64,000 nt of DNA from NCBI RefSeq assembly GCF_001647675.1, contig NZ_CP015594.1:1364001-1428000 (forward strand). Direction: 5' to 3'. Under the pieces are notes generated by a model that made no database searches, was not told the origin of the DNA, and saw nothing but the letters and a program-made list of their open reading frames with translations. This stretch comes from Acinetobacter sp. NCu2D-2 (GTDB lineage: Bacteria; Pseudomonadota; Gammaproteobacteria; Pseudomonadales; Moraxellaceae). A program made the position numbers and the translations under genes. Shown here one piece after another: positions 45,098-54,781 of this stretch (positions are counted from its first letter, which is position 1; every line of letters starts with the position of its first letter).

Positions 45098-46186
45098 TTA
45101 ACCACCATTCTGCTGTGCAAGAAGTGCAAGCTGATCGGCTTGATACTCACGATGTAAACTATCTAAAAGTTCAGTCAAATCACCTTCCATTACGGCATCC
45201 AACTTATATAGCGTTAAGTTAATACGGTGATCAGTCATACGACCTTGCGGATAATTATAAGTACGAATACGTTCAGAACGGTCACCTGAACCGACTAAGT
45301 CGCGGCGCATTTCAGACGTAGCGGCATCGGCAGCTGCACGTTTAGCATTTTCTAAACGAGACACCAAAAGTGCCATCGCTTTAGCTTTGTTTTTATGTTG
45401 AGAACGTTCATCCTGACACTCCACCACGGTTCCTGTTGGAATATGGGTAATACGTACCGCAGAATCAGTTTTGTTAATATGCTGACCACCGGCACCTGAT
45501 GCACGGTAAGTATCAATACGTAATTCAGATGGATTAATTTCAACAGAAGTATCGACATCGACTTCAGGTAAGATTGCAACCGTACAAGCTGAGGTATGCA
45601 CACGACCTTGTGATTCAGTTGCAGGTACACGTTGTACACGATGCGCACCACTTTCGAATTTTAAGCGACCATATACGCCTTCACCATTAATCAGGCAAAT
45701 GACTTCTTTATAACCGCCGTGCTCACCTTCGTTCTCAGACAAGATTTCAATACGCCAACCTTGCGATTCAGCATATTTACTGTACATACGGTACAAATCA
45801 CCTGAGAAGATCGCCGCTTCGTCACCACCTGTTCCGGCACGAATTTCCAAATAAGCCGAGTTGGCATCATTTGGATCTTTCGGAATCATTAAGATATTCA
45901 GATCAGCTTCTAGCTTTTCCAATAATGCTTTATTTTCTTTAATTTCTTCTTGTGCCATTTCCTTAAAGTCAGGATCTGACAACATCGCTTCAGCGGTTTC
46001 AATATCTGCTTCTGCTTGGGTGAATTGTTTCCATACATTGGTAATTTCAGTCAAATCACTATGTTCACGTGATAATTGACGGAAACGTTTATTATCCGAA
46101 ATGACTTCTACATCTGCTAAAAGTGCATTCAGTTCTTCATGTCGGTCAGAGAGCTGGTCTAATCGTAATCTTAACGATTCTTTCAT
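45098..46186 (-). CDS. prfA: peptide chain release factor 1
   Basis: The 362-residue factor reads UAA and UAG stops. The stop-codon recognition tripeptide PAT is in [17 protein letters not shown], and the peptidyl-hydrolysing GGQ is in [37 protein letters not shown] is also diagnostic. Length is typical. It is the first gene of a prfA-prmC unit. Upstream, 46187-46528 carries no gene on this strand. Confidence 0.95.
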   Translation of the reverse strand: MKESLRLRLDQLSDRHEELNALLADVEVISDNKRFRQLSREHSDLTEITNVWKQFTQAEADIETAEAMLSDPDFKEMAQEEIKENKALLEKLEADLNILMIPKDPNDANSAYLEIRAGTGGDEAAIFSGDLYRMYSKYAESQGWRIEILSENEGEHGGYKEVICLINGEGVYGRLKFESGAHRVQRVPATESQGRVHTSACTVAILPEVDVDTSVEINPSELRIDTYRASGAGGQHINKTDSAVRITHIPTGTVVECQDERSQHKNKAKAMALLVSRLENAKRAAADAATSEMRRDLVGSGDRSERIRTYNYPQGRMTDHRINLTLYKLDAVMEGDLTELLDSLHREYQADQLALLAQQNGG

Positions 46187-46528
46187 TTTTCAAAAAATCT
46201 CAAACAAAGGCTATGGCTAATCTACAGTTAGCCGAGCGAAATCAAAAAATTGCGCTTAGTTTAACGGTTATAGCGGCAAAAGCACATCATTATTGTGTAT
46301 GGAAATCTCCACCCAACATGTGTAAGGATTCATGCTTAACTTTTCACCACGAAGTCAAATACCGCTTATTTTTAAGTCAAAAATATTCGTATTTCTTCCT
46401 TATTTTACAATTTGGCTAAATATGCAGGGAAATATGAAGAGATCTCTACACATTTCAAGTCGGATAGTTTGTTAAATTCTTTGGTAACGAATGACATACC
46501 AGTTCAAACACGAACATGGAGACATAAC
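46187..46528. other. 342-base gene-free region between prfA and the glycine-zipper gene
   Basis: Reading frames here are short and unlike proteins. A hairpin GGCTAA/TTAGCC (46215-46233) lies just upstream of prfA on the minus strand and may be part of its leader. No clear promoter for the plus-strand gene was assigned. Confidence 0.5.
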
Positions 46529-46945
46529 ATGAAATTAAATAGTATTTTATTAGGTTCTGCGATTGCCTTAGGTTCAGTGGTGAGTGTGGGTGCTCATGCC
46601 GACAGTACAACGCGTGTTGCTGCTGCAAGTGCATTAGGTAGTGTTGCAGGTACAGCGATTGGTAAAAATATGGGCGGTAATACAGGCGCGACAATTGGTG
46701 CTGCTTTAGGTGGTGCTGGCGGTGCTGCTGTTGCAAGTAACAAACGCAACCGCACAGAGTCTGCAATCGGTGGTGCATTAGGTGGTGGTACAGGTTACAC
46801 CGTAGGTAAAAGTGTGGGTGGCACAAATGGCGGTTACATCGGTTCTGCCTTAGGTGCAGCTGGTGGTGCAGCCCTTGGTAATAAAATTGCCAAAGATAAA
46901 GCAGCAGACAAACGTCATTACAAGAAAAAACGTCGCTACCACTAA
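46529..46945 (+). CDS. YMGG-like glycine-zipper protein (first copy)
   Basis: The protein is about 138 residues when started at ATG 46529, preceded by GGAG; the longer frame from 46412 has no signal. A signal peptide ends at SVGAHADS. Two glycine-zipper blocks follow (GSVAGTAIGKNMGGNTGATIGAALGGAGGA and the similar block after SNKRNRTES). The tail is basic (HYKKKRRYH). Glycine-zipper proteins assemble in or across the outer membrane or bind small hydrophobic ligands. It is a paralogue of the next gene. It has its own terminator. Confidence 0.82.
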   Translation: MKLNSILLGSAIALGSVVSVGAHADSTTRVAAASALGSVAGTAIGKNMGGNTGATIGAALGGAGGAAVASNKRNRTESAIGGALGGGTGYTVGKSVGGTNGGYIGSALGAAGGAALGNKIAKDKAADKRHYKKKRRYH

Positions 46946-46978
46946 GTTCACAACGTCTTTAGAACAGCGCATTTGACA

Positions 46979-47008
46979 TAAAAAAAGCACCTTTAGGTGC
47001 TTTTTTTA
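46979..47008 (+). terminator. terminator of the first glycine-zipper gene
   Basis: AAAAAAGCACC pairs with GGTGCTTTTTT around a TTTA loop. Confidence 0.85.
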
Positions 47009-47162
47009 ATTTTATCTATTCATTCGATCTGAATGTATTCCTAATTATGAATAAATCTTGAAGAACAAACTACATTTCCAAAACAAAGCATCCATGATGG
47101 TTTTCCAATCGCTGACTACATTAGTCACATGACCAAATAAATGTCTCTATCAGGAGCCAACC

Positions 47163-47615
47163 ATGAATATGAAAAAAATGCTTTGTGCAGCTGCACTTGC
47201 AACAACAGCCCTTACTTCTACAGCTTATGCGGGTAATAGCACAAATGTTGCATTAACTTCCGCTTTAGGCGGTGTTGTTGGTGCTGCAATTGGACAACAA
47301 ATGGGTGGCTCTACAGGTGCCATGATTGGTTCTGCATTAGGTGGTGCAGGTGGTGCAGCAGCTTCTGCAAATAAACGCGACCGTACTGGCGCTGCGATTG
47401 GTGCTGCATTAGGTGGTGTGGGTGGCTATACCGTAGGTAAAAACGTTGCTGGTACAACGGGTGGCTATGCCGGCGCTGCACTTGGTTCAGCTGGTGGTTC
47501 TGTACTTGGTAAGAATGTCAGCGAAGATCGCCGTTATGATGATCGTTATAACGATCGCTATGACCGCCGTTACAACCGCGGTTATAACAACTCAGGCTAT
47601 CGTTACCGCCGTTAA
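47163..47615 (+). CDS. YMGG-like glycine-zipper protein (second copy)
   Basis: The 150-residue protein has a signal peptide (AALATTALTSTAYAG), then two zipper blocks around GGVVGAAIGQQMGGSTGAMIGSALGG and GAAIGAALGGVGGYTVGKNVAGT. The tail is an RY-rich repeat (DDRYNDRYDRRYNRGYNN). The tail differs from the first copy, whose end is Lys-rich. A strong AGGAG lies before the ATG. The tandem arrangement suggests a local duplication. An envelope location is inferred; function is unknown. Confidence 0.84.
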   Translation: MNMKKMLCAAALATTALTSTAYAGNSTNVALTSALGGVVGAAIGQQMGGSTGAMIGSALGGAGGAAASANKRDRTGAAIGAALGGVGGYTVGKNVAGTTGGYAGAALGSAGGSVLGKNVSEDRRYDDRYNDRYDRRYNRGYNNSGYRYRR

Positions 47616-47645
47616 TCATTAAAGTTTCATGTTACTCCCCCTTTT

Positions 47646-47670
47646 AAGCATCTTCGGATGCTTATTTTTT
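47646..47670 (+). terminator. terminator of the second glycine-zipper gene
   Basis: AAGCATC and GATGCTT pair around a TTCG tetraloop, followed by a T-run. Confidence 0.85.
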
Positions 47671-47760
47671 ATCTAAATTACTTATATCGAATTTTATCGA
47701 TATACAAATTTCTCTGAACATCGTATGCTTGATTGAATGATATTTATATATGGATTAAAT

Positions 47761-48765
47761 ATGCCGAATCTTGCAGAAACTAAATTTTCGATATTGGACT
47801 TAGTTCCTGTTCGTGAAGACAAAAGCATTCTATCTTCATTGCATCATGCACTCGAATTGGCAAAACATGCTGAAAGCTTAGGCTATGAACGCCTATGGTT
47901 AGCAGAACACCATAATATGTCGGGTATTGCTAGCTCTGCAACTTCAGTACTTTTAGGTTATTTACTTGCCAATACAAAAACTTTAAAAGTTGGTTCAGGC
48001 GGGATTATGCTTCCCAACCATGCGCCTTTAGTGGTTGCAGAACAATTTGGCACATTAGCCACACTTTATCCTGAACGGATTGAACTTGGTTTAGGTCGTG
48101 CACCGGGCACCGATCAAAACACTATGCGCGCATTACGTCGTGGCCAACGCGAAACCGAAGATCAATTTCCACAAGACGTTTTAGAAATTCTGCAATATTT
48201 TAAAGATCCACAACCTGAACAACGCATTATTGCAACGCCAGGACAAAGCACACATGTTCCAGTGTGGCTATTAGGCTCAAGTCTATTTAGTGCGCAGCTT
48301 GCAGCAAAATTAGGTTTACCCTATTCATTTGCATCGCATTTCGCGCCGCGTATGTTAGGACAAGCGATTGAGATTTATCGCGACAACTTTAAACCTTCGG
48401 AATATCTAGATAAACCTTATGTGTCTATGGGCGTTCCAACGGTGATTGCAGATAGTGATGAAGAAGCTCACTTCCTTGCAACTTCACCTTATCAACGCAT
48501 TATCGCAATGTTCCGTAATCAACGCGGAAAACTTAAACCACCTATTCATAATATTGATGAAATTTGGTCGCCTTCGGAAAAAATGTCAGTACAACAATTC
48601 TTTGGAATGGCACAAATCGGAAGTAAAGATACGGTTAAAGCGGGTCTTGAACGCTTATTACAACGTTATGAAGTAGATGAGTTTATCTTCACCTGTGATA
48701 TTTATGACATAGATAAACGCTTAAAGAACTTTGATCTTTTGATGGAAATTAAAAACTCAATCTAG
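47761..48765 (+). CDS. LLM-class flavin-dependent oxidoreductase
   Basis: The 334-residue enzyme resembles luciferase-like monooxygenases of the MsnO8 type. It opens [13 protein letters not shown], then [56 protein letters not shown], and [30 protein letters not shown]. These are the strands of the luciferase TIM barrel and the FMN-binding segment. It probably oxidises a small organic substrate with reduced FMN; the substrate is unknown. The start is placed at ATG 47761, without a strong ribosome-binding site. Confidence 0.9.
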   Translation: MPNLAETKFSILDLVPVREDKSILSSLHHALELAKHAESLGYERLWLAEHHNMSGIASSATSVLLGYLLANTKTLKVGSGGIMLPNHAPLVVAEQFGTLATLYPERIELGLGRAPGTDQNTMRALRRGQRETEDQFPQDVLEILQYFKDPQPEQRIIATPGQSTHVPVWLLGSSLFSAQLAAKLGLPYSFASHFAPRMLGQAIEIYRDNFKPSEYLDKPYVSMGVPTVIADSDEEAHFLATSPYQRIIAMFRNQRGKLKPPIHNIDEIWSPSEKMSVQQFFGMAQIGSKDTVKAGLERLLQRYEVDEFIFTCDIYDIDKRLKNFDLLMEIKNSI

Positions 48766-48778
48766 CTCTACAAGACCA

Positions 48779-48807
48779 AAAAAAGCTTACTTCGGTAAGC
48801 TTTTTTA
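48779..48807 (+). terminator. terminator of the LLM oxidoreductase gene
   Basis: AAAGCTTAC and GTAAGCTTT pair around a TTCG tetraloop, followed by T. It is the last host sequence before the IS3 insertion. Confidence 0.85.
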
Positions 48808-48861
48808 TTTGCTGATCATGTCCCGTCCTGAAATAAGTTTACACCTTAAGAGACTTATTTT

Positions 48862-49251
48862 ATGGAACATAAACGAGAACAACGAGTTAAACGTACACAA
48901 CGTGACTATAGCTTTGCCTTTAAAATGATGGTGGTACATGAAGTAGAAAAAGGGCAAATTACTTATAAGCAAGCTCAGGCAAAATATGGTATTCAAGGAA
49001 GATCAACTGTGCTGGTATGGTTACGCAAGCACGGACAACAGGACTGGACTTCGAATATGCCGACTTCTTCTAAACGCCAATTGACACCCCAACAACGAAT
49101 CCGCCAATTAGAAAAGCAGTTAGCCGCAGAAAAGCTTAAAACTGAATTTATTCAGGATGTGATTTATCACATTGATAAAGAATGTGGGACTGATCTTGGA
49201 AAAAAGTATACCGAGCACGTTTCAAAGATTGGCAAAGCCAAAGAAGACTAA
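48862..49251 (+). CDS. IS3-family transposase OrfA
   Basis: The 129-residue protein has an N-terminal helix-turn-helix (DYSFAFKMMVVHEVEKGQITYKQAQAKYGI, about residues 15-45) and a leucine-zipper-like coil (QRIRQLEKQLAAEKLKTEFIQDVI). It binds the inverted repeats. Its 3' end contains the A6G site at which ribosomes shift to make the OrfAB transposase. The start ATG lies 43 bases inside the left end. Confidence 0.9.
   Translation: MEHKREQRVKRTQRDYSFAFKMMVVHEVEKGQITYKQAQAKYGIQGRSTVLVWLRKHGQQDWTSNMPTSSKRQLTPQQRIRQLEKQLAAEKLKTEFIQDVIYHIDKECGTDLGKKYTEHVSKIGKAKED
49200..49206 (+). promoter_or_regulatory. -1 ribosomal frameshift site of the IS3 element
   Basis: The heptamer A AAA AAG lies in the OrfA frame (codons aaa at 49201 and aag at 49204). 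A -1 slip puts reading into the OrfB frame, starting KVYRARFKDWQSQRRLSVSRYCQW and joining the annotated orfB. Confidence 0.85.
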
Positions 49252-49274
49252 GCGTTTCACGTTATTGTCAGTGG

Positions 49275-50084
49275 TTGGGAATCACCCGACAAGCTTATTA
49301 TCAAGCAGAAAAACGTGCTCAAATGACTGCACAAGCAACTGAACAAATACTTGAGTTGGTTATGGAATATCGCTGTCTCATGCCAAGTATCGGAACACGT
49401 AAGCTGTATTGGCTTATTAAAGGCAAATTGTTGCAACGTGGTTTAAAGTGTGGACGGGATCAGTTATTTAAAATATTGAAAGAAAATAACTTATTGATTC
49501 GCCCTAAGCGTTGCTATACAAAAACTACGGATAGCAAGCATTGGATGAAGAAGCATCCAAATTTATTAAAGGATTATTCAGCAGTGCAAGCCAATGAAGT
49601 CTTTGTTAGTGATATTACCTATGTTGAGAGTGCTGAAGGTGTGCATTATTTATCCTTGGTGACAGATGCTTATACCCGACAGATTAAAGGTTATAAGTTA
49701 TCGAATGATATGCGTGCGGAGAATGTTGTGCAGGCTCTACATATGGCGATGCAGCAAGCGACAGATCGAGCGACTAGGATGATTCATCATTCAGATAGAG
49801 GTGCTCAATATTGCTCTGAGCTATATCAATCGGCATTGCGCCATTATGGGATATGTCCTTCCATGACAGATGGCAAGGACTGTTATCAGAATGCATTAGC
49901 AGAGCGAATTAATGGAATATTAAAGCAGGAGTTTTTAACCACGCGATGTCAAACCATGAAGGAGTTAGATCACTTAATTGCGGAATCTATCATGATTTAC
50001 AATTGTTATAGACCGCATTTAAGTTTAAATATGAACACCCCGAATCAGATGTATGAGCAAACAAAAACCGAGCTAATTGCTTAA
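49275..50084 (+). CDS. IS3-family transposase OrfB (DDE integrase domain)
   Basis: The 269-residue portion begins at the only start codon available after the frameshift (TTG 49275). In practice it is made as an OrfAB fusion. The rve core shows catalytic Asp in FVSDITYVES, Asp in HHSDRGAQYCS and Glu in NALAERINGILKQE, the DD(35)E pattern. HTH_21-like sequence GTRKLYWLIKGKLLQRGLKCGRDQLF precedes the core. No internal damage is seen. Confidence 0.92.
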   Translation: MGITRQAYYQAEKRAQMTAQATEQILELVMEYRCLMPSIGTRKLYWLIKGKLLQRGLKCGRDQLFKILKENNLLIRPKRCYTKTTDSKHWMKKHPNLLKDYSAVQANEVFVSDITYVESAEGVHYLSLVTDAYTRQIKGYKLSNDMRAENVVQALHMAMQQATDRATRMIHHSDRGAQYCSELYQSALRHYGICPSMTDGKDCYQNALAERINGILKQEFLTTRCQTMKELDHLIAESIMIYNCYRPHLSLNMNTPNQMYEQTKTELIA

Positions 50085-50300
50085 CTCGGTTTGAAGTGGA
50101 ATACTGTCAATCTATTTCAGGACAAGACATCAATTTGAACTTTTGAGTCCTCATTTATCACTTAGGCATATTTATGATTTTACAATTTCAGATGAACAGC
50201 CAGTAATTTGGATTGCCTTTCACTTTATTTATAATACATTCATAAAGACAAAACATTGAAATAAAGATAATGAAAATTAGGCAATACAAGGACGCATTGC

Positions 50301-50858
50301 ATGGCTTTAACTCATCAAAAAAATAAACCTCATCACAATTATAGCAACGTTAATTTTGATGCTTTTAAAGGCACAGCGATTCCATCACAACAAATAAAAG
50401 ATGTCGATTTTGGCAATAAAAACGTCTTAATTATAGGGATCAATCAAATGATTGTGACCCATTTAAATGGCATTGTTCAACATGCATCTTCTGTAAAAGT
50501 CTTTCAAAATAGACCCGCGTTTATTATTCCGAATAGTGAAACCAAGATTGCTAATCTGATCTATCACCCACTGATTCGTAAAAACCGCCGCCTATTTAGT
50601 CAGCGTATTAAAAGCTTAATTGCAATGCGATTTCTTGATATTGAAGTACAGGATCAATGGTTAAAATCTCAGTTAACACCAAACCTTGCACACGTGAAAA
50701 AGATGTTCTTAAAGTCAGATAAATATTATTTAGCTTTACAAAAACCAAACTGCCAGCTCATTACTTGGCCAATTATTGATGTTTTTAGTGAGTCTATTCA
50801 GACCGTTAATCAAGAAAATCACGCTGGAGATCTCATTATCTTTGCTGAAAACGAATAA
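50301..50858 (+). CDS. shrunken Baeyer-Villiger-monooxygenase-like protein
   Basis: The 185-residue product corresponds to the central part of flavin monooxygenases. KNVLIIGINQMIVTHL sits where the NADPH-binding GxGxxG should be but has lost two glycines. SSVKVFQNRPAFIIPN and DKYYLALQKPNCQLITWPI match the equivalent strands of BVMOs. The N-terminal FAD-binding domain and the catalytic end are missing. It is open and preceded by an AAGGAC ribosome-binding site, so it may be expressed as a non-catalytic remnant. It starts 171 bases after the IS3 element. Confidence 0.5.
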   Translation: MALTHQKNKPHHNYSNVNFDAFKGTAIPSQQIKDVDFGNKNVLIIGINQMIVTHLNGIVQHASSVKVFQNRPAFIIPNSETKIANLIYHPLIRKNRRLFSQRIKSLIAMRFLDIEVQDQWLKSQLTPNLAHVKKMFLKSDKYYLALQKPNCQLITWPIIDVFSESIQTVNQENHAGDLIIFAENE

Positions 50859-51070
50859 ATTTAGAACAAATTATCATTTTTATAATTTATATAGTCATTT
50901 TATTTAAAAATAAAAGGCTATTTCGTGAATAAATTATAAACATATGATCATCAATATTCTAAATATAGACCATTCATTCTGTTTCTAATTAAGTGATGAA
51001 TTCATCATGTTTTATAATCTATTGATAGCTATAAGCTATCATTTACCATCTTGACAGAATTATTTAAGCG

Positions 51071-51101
51071 AAAAAGAGCCAATATCTAATTGACTCTTTT
51101 T
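51071..51101 (-). terminator. terminator of ppsR
   Basis: AAAAAGAGCCAAT pairs with ATTGACTCTTTTT with one mismatch around ATCTA. Confidence 0.75.
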
Positions 51102-51112
51102 GTCCTACTCAA

Positions 51113-51949
51113 TTAGCTAATACGACGTTTTAAACCTGTCATTTGCAGAATACGTGTTGAGATTTCTTCAATAGACATTTCAGAGACATTTAAGAATTTA
51201 ATCCCTTCTGAAATATAGATTCCCTCGATTGCGCGAAGCTCCATCTGACACTGGTTAAAGCTGGCATAACGGCTATTGGCTTTACGCTCAGAACGTATAG
51301 CTACCAAGCGATCGGCATCAATCATCAAACCAAAAAGTTTGTTTTTATGCGGACGTAAAACAGCAGGTAAACGGTTGTCATCTAAATCTTCTTCAGTTAG
51401 CGGATAGTTCGCTACACGAATACCAAATTGCAAAGACAAATAAATCGAAGTTGGTGTTTTACCAGAGCGAGATACACCAATGAGAATCAGATCAGCTTTA
51501 TCATAATGGCGTGTACGCGCACCATCATCGTTGTCCAAAGCAAAGTGAACCGCATCGATACGTGCTTTGTATGACTCGGTATCAGTCACTGCATGCGTTT
51601 GGCCGACTAAAGTTGTAGGTTCAGTACCTAATTCTTCAGATAATTTACCAATAAGCCCTTCAAAAACATCAAGATTTACCGCATCTGCAGTGTTAATAAT
51701 ATCACGCACATACGGGTCAACTAAGGTATCAAAAACTAGCGGTTTTTGACCATCCTGATGGGCTCTGGCATTGATCTCTGCTACGACGTTAGTCGCAGCT
51801 TCTTCAGAACTAATGTAAGGGATAATATGAATGTCAAAATCAACATGCGGAAACTGCGCTAACAGTGAGTGGCCAAGGGTTTCAGCGGTAATTGCGGTGC
51901 CATCCGAGATAAAGAAAACGCTTCGCTTTATCTGTTTACTTTCCAACAT
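51113..51949 (-). CDS. ppsR: PEP synthase regulatory protein (DUF299 kinase/pyrophosphorylase)
   Basis: The 278-residue protein switches PEP synthase off by ADP-dependent phosphorylation of a Thr and on by phosphate-dependent removal. Family features are FFISDGTAITAETLGHSLLAQF at the N-terminus and the P-loop LIGVSRSGKTPTSIYLSLQFG. DDNRLPAVLRPHKNKLFGLMID and ERKANSRYAS follow. It is divergent from ppsA, its target, as in many gammaproteobacteria. Confidence 0.94.
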   Translation of the reverse strand: MLESKQIKRSVFFISDGTAITAETLGHSLLAQFPHVDFDIHIIPYISSEEAATNVVAEINARAHQDGQKPLVFDTLVDPYVRDIINTADAVNLDVFEGLIGKLSEELGTEPTTLVGQTHAVTDTESYKARIDAVHFALDNDDGARTRHYDKADLILIGVSRSGKTPTSIYLSLQFGIRVANYPLTEEDLDDNRLPAVLRPHKNKLFGLMIDADRLVAIRSERKANSRYASFNQCQMELRAIEGIYISEGIKFLNVSEMSIEEISTRILQMTGLKRRIS

Positions 51950-52049
51950 TAAAATTCTCCTCCAACATTTGTCTTAGTGCTATATAATCTTTATAGTAAA
52001 CCGATCTTACATGACTGTCGCTTAGTAAAATCAAAATGCTAAGTAGATT

Positions 52050-52058
52050 TGCTATACT
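52050..52058 (+). promoter_or_regulatory. extended -10 promoter of ppsA
   Basis: TGC immediately precedes TATACT (52053-52058). No strong -35 is seen. Transcription would start near 52065, giving a leader of about 40 bases. Confidence 0.5.
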
Positions 52059-52104
52059 CTCATGCCAAGATAGTGATTAATACTGCAAAAGTGGAGTAAC
52101 AACT

Positions 52105-54477
52105 TTGGAAGCGCGCGTAATTGGTCTAGAAAAATTAGGGAAACACGACGTCGAGCTTGTTGGTGGGAAAAACTCATCATTGGGTGAAATGATCAGCCAT
52201 TTATCAAATGCTGGTGTATCGGTGCCAGGTGGTTTCGCAACTACTGCTGAAGCTTACCGTGAATTCCTCGAGCTAAGCGGCCTAAACGCTAAAATCAACG
52301 CAGAGCTTGCTGCCCTAGACGTTGATGACGTAAATGCACTTGCTGAGACAGGCGCGAAAATCCGTCAATGGATCGTGGAAGCTCCACTTACTCCTGCACT
52401 AGAACAAGAAGTTCGCGCTGCTTTTGCAGAACTTTCTAACGGCAACCCTGACATCGCGGTTGCCGTTCGTTCATCTGCGACTGCAGAAGACTTACCGGAT
52501 GCTTCATTTGCTGGTCAACAAGAAACTTTCTTGAACATCCGTGGTATCGATAACGTATTAATCGCGATTAAAGAAGTATTTGCATCTTTGTACAACGACC
52601 GCGCTATTTCATACCGTGTACACCAAAACTTCGCACATGACGTTGTTGCCTTGTCTGCTGGTGTTCAACGCATGGTTCGCTCTGAAACTGGTGCTGCCGG
52701 TGTAATGTTCACACTTGATACAGAATCTGGTTTCCGTGATGCAGTATTTATTACCGCTTCTTACGGATTGGGTGAAATGGTCGTTCAAGGTGCAGTAAAC
52801 CCTGACGAATTCTATATCTCTAAACCGCTTCTAAACGCTGGTAAACACGCGATTCTTCGTCGTAACCTTGGCTCTAAACACCAAAAAATGATTTATGGTG
52901 AAGAAGCAGCTGCAGGTAAATCAGTTGTTGTAGTAGACGTTGAAAAAGCAGATCGTCAACAATTCGCTCTTAACGATGCAGAACTTCACGAACTTGCTAA
53001 ACAAGCACTGATCATCGAAAAACACTACGGTGCACCAATGGACATCGAGTGGGCTAAAGACGGTGATGACGGCAAACTTTACATCGTTCAAGCACGTCCT
53101 GAAACTGTGAAGAGCCGTGAAAACGTCGGCACAATGGAACGCTACCTATTGAAACAAAAAGGCACTGTTGTTTGTGAAGGTCGTTCAATTGGTCAACGTA
53201 TCGGTTCTGGTAAAGTTCGCATCGTGACTTCAATTAAAGAAATGGACAAAGTACAAGACGGTGATGTTCTTGTATCTGACATGACTGACCCAGACTGGGA
53301 ACCAGTTATGAAACGTGCTGCTGCGATCGTGACTAACCGTGGTGGTCGTACTTGTCACGCTGCAATTATTGCTCGTGAATTGGGTGTTCCAGCAATTGTC
53401 GGTTGTGGTAACGCAACTGAAGTTCTTGTTGATGGTCAAGACGTTACTGTTTCATGTGCTGAAGGTGATACAGGCTTTATCTACGAAGGCTCACTTGATT
53501 TTGAAATTCAAACAAACTCAATCGAGTCAATGCCTGAACTTCCATTCAAAGTGATGATGAACGTAGGTAACCCTGACCGCGCATTCTCATTCGCGCAAAT
53601 TCCAAACGCAGGTATTGGTCTAGCTCGCCTTGAGTTCATCATTAACCGTATGATCGGTGTGCATCCAAAAGCATTGTTAAACATTGACAGTATTCCACGT
53701 GAAACTCGTGCAGCTGTAATGGCACGTACTGCAGGTTATGCATCTCCTATCGAGTTCTATGTAGAAAAATTGGTTGAAGGTATTTCTACCCTTGCTGCTG
53801 CATTCGCTGACAAACCAGTGATCGTGCGTATGTCTGACTTTAAGTCAAACGAATACGCAAACTTGATCGGTGGTAAGTTATACGAACCAGAAGAAGAAAA
53901 CCCAATGCTTGGTTTCCGTGGTGCGAGCCGTTACGTGTCTGATAACTTCCGTGACTGCTTCGAACTTGAATGCCGTGCATTGAAAAAAGTACGTGATGAA
54001 ATGGGTCTAACTAATATCCAAATCATGATTCCATTCGTACGTACTGTATCTGAAGCTAAACGCGTGATTGAATTGCTTGCTGCAAACGGTCTTAAACGTG
54101 GTGAAAACGGTCTTAAAGTGATCATGATGTGTGAACTTCCAACAAATGCATTGTTGGCGGATCAATTCCTTGAACACTTCGACGGTTTCTCAATCGGTTC
54201 TAATGACTTAACTCAGTTAACATTAGGTCTAGACCGTGACTCTGGTATCGTGTCTCACTTGTTCGACGAACGTGATGCAGCTGTGAAAGTTCTTCTTTCA
54301 ATGGCAATCCAAGCATGTCGTAAAGCAGGTAAATATGTAGGTATCTGTGGTCAAGGTCCTTCAGATCACCCTGATCTTGCAAAATGGTTAATGGAACAAG
54401 GTATTGAATCTGTTTCATTAAACCCAGACTCAGTATTAGAAACTTGGTTCTTCCTTTCAGAAGATCAAGCGAACTGA
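52105..54477 (+). CDS. ppsA: phosphoenolpyruvate synthase
   Basis: The 790-residue enzyme makes PEP from pyruvate and ATP for gluconeogenesis. It starts at TTG, preceded by GTGGAG. The ATP-grasp domain opens [16 protein letters not shown]; the phosphohistidine domain has [20 protein letters not shown] with the active His. The C-terminal barrel contains [21 protein letters not shown] and the catalytic Cys in [12 protein letters not shown]. Codon bias is strong. The regulator ppsR is divergent. Confidence 0.95.
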   Translation: MEARVIGLEKLGKHDVELVGGKNSSLGEMISHLSNAGVSVPGGFATTAEAYREFLELSGLNAKINAELAALDVDDVNALAETGAKIRQWIVEAPLTPALEQEVRAAFAELSNGNPDIAVAVRSSATAEDLPDASFAGQQETFLNIRGIDNVLIAIKEVFASLYNDRAISYRVHQNFAHDVVALSAGVQRMVRSETGAAGVMFTLDTESGFRDAVFITASYGLGEMVVQGAVNPDEFYISKPLLNAGKHAILRRNLGSKHQKMIYGEEAAAGKSVVVVDVEKADRQQFALNDAELHELAKQALIIEKHYGAPMDIEWAKDGDDGKLYIVQARPETVKSRENVGTMERYLLKQKGTVVCEGRSIGQRIGSGKVRIVTSIKEMDKVQDGDVLVSDMTDPDWEPVMKRAAAIVTNRGGRTCHAAIIARELGVPAIVGCGNATEVLVDGQDVTVSCAEGDTGFIYEGSLDFEIQTNSIESMPELPFKVMMNVGNPDRAFSFAQIPNAGIGLARLEFIINRMIGVHPKALLNIDSIPRETRAAVMARTAGYASPIEFYVEKLVEGISTLAAAFADKPVIVRMSDFKSNEYANLIGGKLYEPEEENPMLGFRGASRYVSDNFRDCFELECRALKKVRDEMGLTNIQIMIPFVRTVSEAKRVIELLAANGLKRGENGLKVIMMCELPTNALLADQFLEHFDGFSIGSNDLTQLTLGLDRDSGIVSHLFDERDAAVKVLLSMAIQACRKAGKYVGICGQGPSDHPDLAKWLMEQGIESVSLNPDSVLETWFFLSEDQAN

Positions 54478-54488
54478 TCATAGTTTGT

Positions 54489-54519
54489 AAAAAAGCCCTC
54501 ATTCTTGAGGGCTTTTTTA
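54489..54519 (+). terminator. terminator of ppsA
   Basis: AAAAAGCCCTCA and TGAGGGCTTTTTT pair around TTCT. Confidence 0.88.
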
Positions 54520-54781
54520 TTGATTAATAATATTTAATATATAAATCACCTACATTGTCATTACAAAACCTATAATTAAAATAAATATACGACAAGGGTA
54601 AGAAGCGGAAATTAAAATGATTACAAAATTAAATGTATGTTTATGGTAATTTTAAACTTGAATTAATCATTTTTATCCTTATGTTTTGACATAAGATTTT
54701 TATTTGTTTTCGTTCTTTTTTTCCTTAGAATTGAATCATCAGGATTTTATAATCCCATTATTCATGTGAGATTTTCGCTTT
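54520..54781. other. gene-free AT-rich region upstream of the GYF-RDD gene
   Basis: No frame is supported. A TTGACA at 54686-54691 lacks a good -10. The 304 bases between the ppsA stop and the next ATG otherwise show nothing distinct. Confidence 0.5.

Larger units (their letters stand above)
48819..50129 (+). mobile_element. complete IS3-family insertion sequence, 1311 bp
   Basis: Terminal inverted repeats of about 25 bp start TGTC and match at 20 of 25 positions (48819-48843 and 50105-50129 inverted). The flanking triplet TCA (48816-48818 and 50130-50132) is a 3-bp target duplication, typical of the IS3 family. Two reading frames, orfA and orfB, overlap through a canonical frameshift site. 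The element is intact and lies between a terminator and a degenerate monooxygenase-like gene. Confidence 0.94.

Noticed and set aside
46123..46419. 98-codon plus-strand frame over the prfA start
   Set aside because: Runs antisense to prfA and then across an intergenic region, with no ribosome-binding site or family features.
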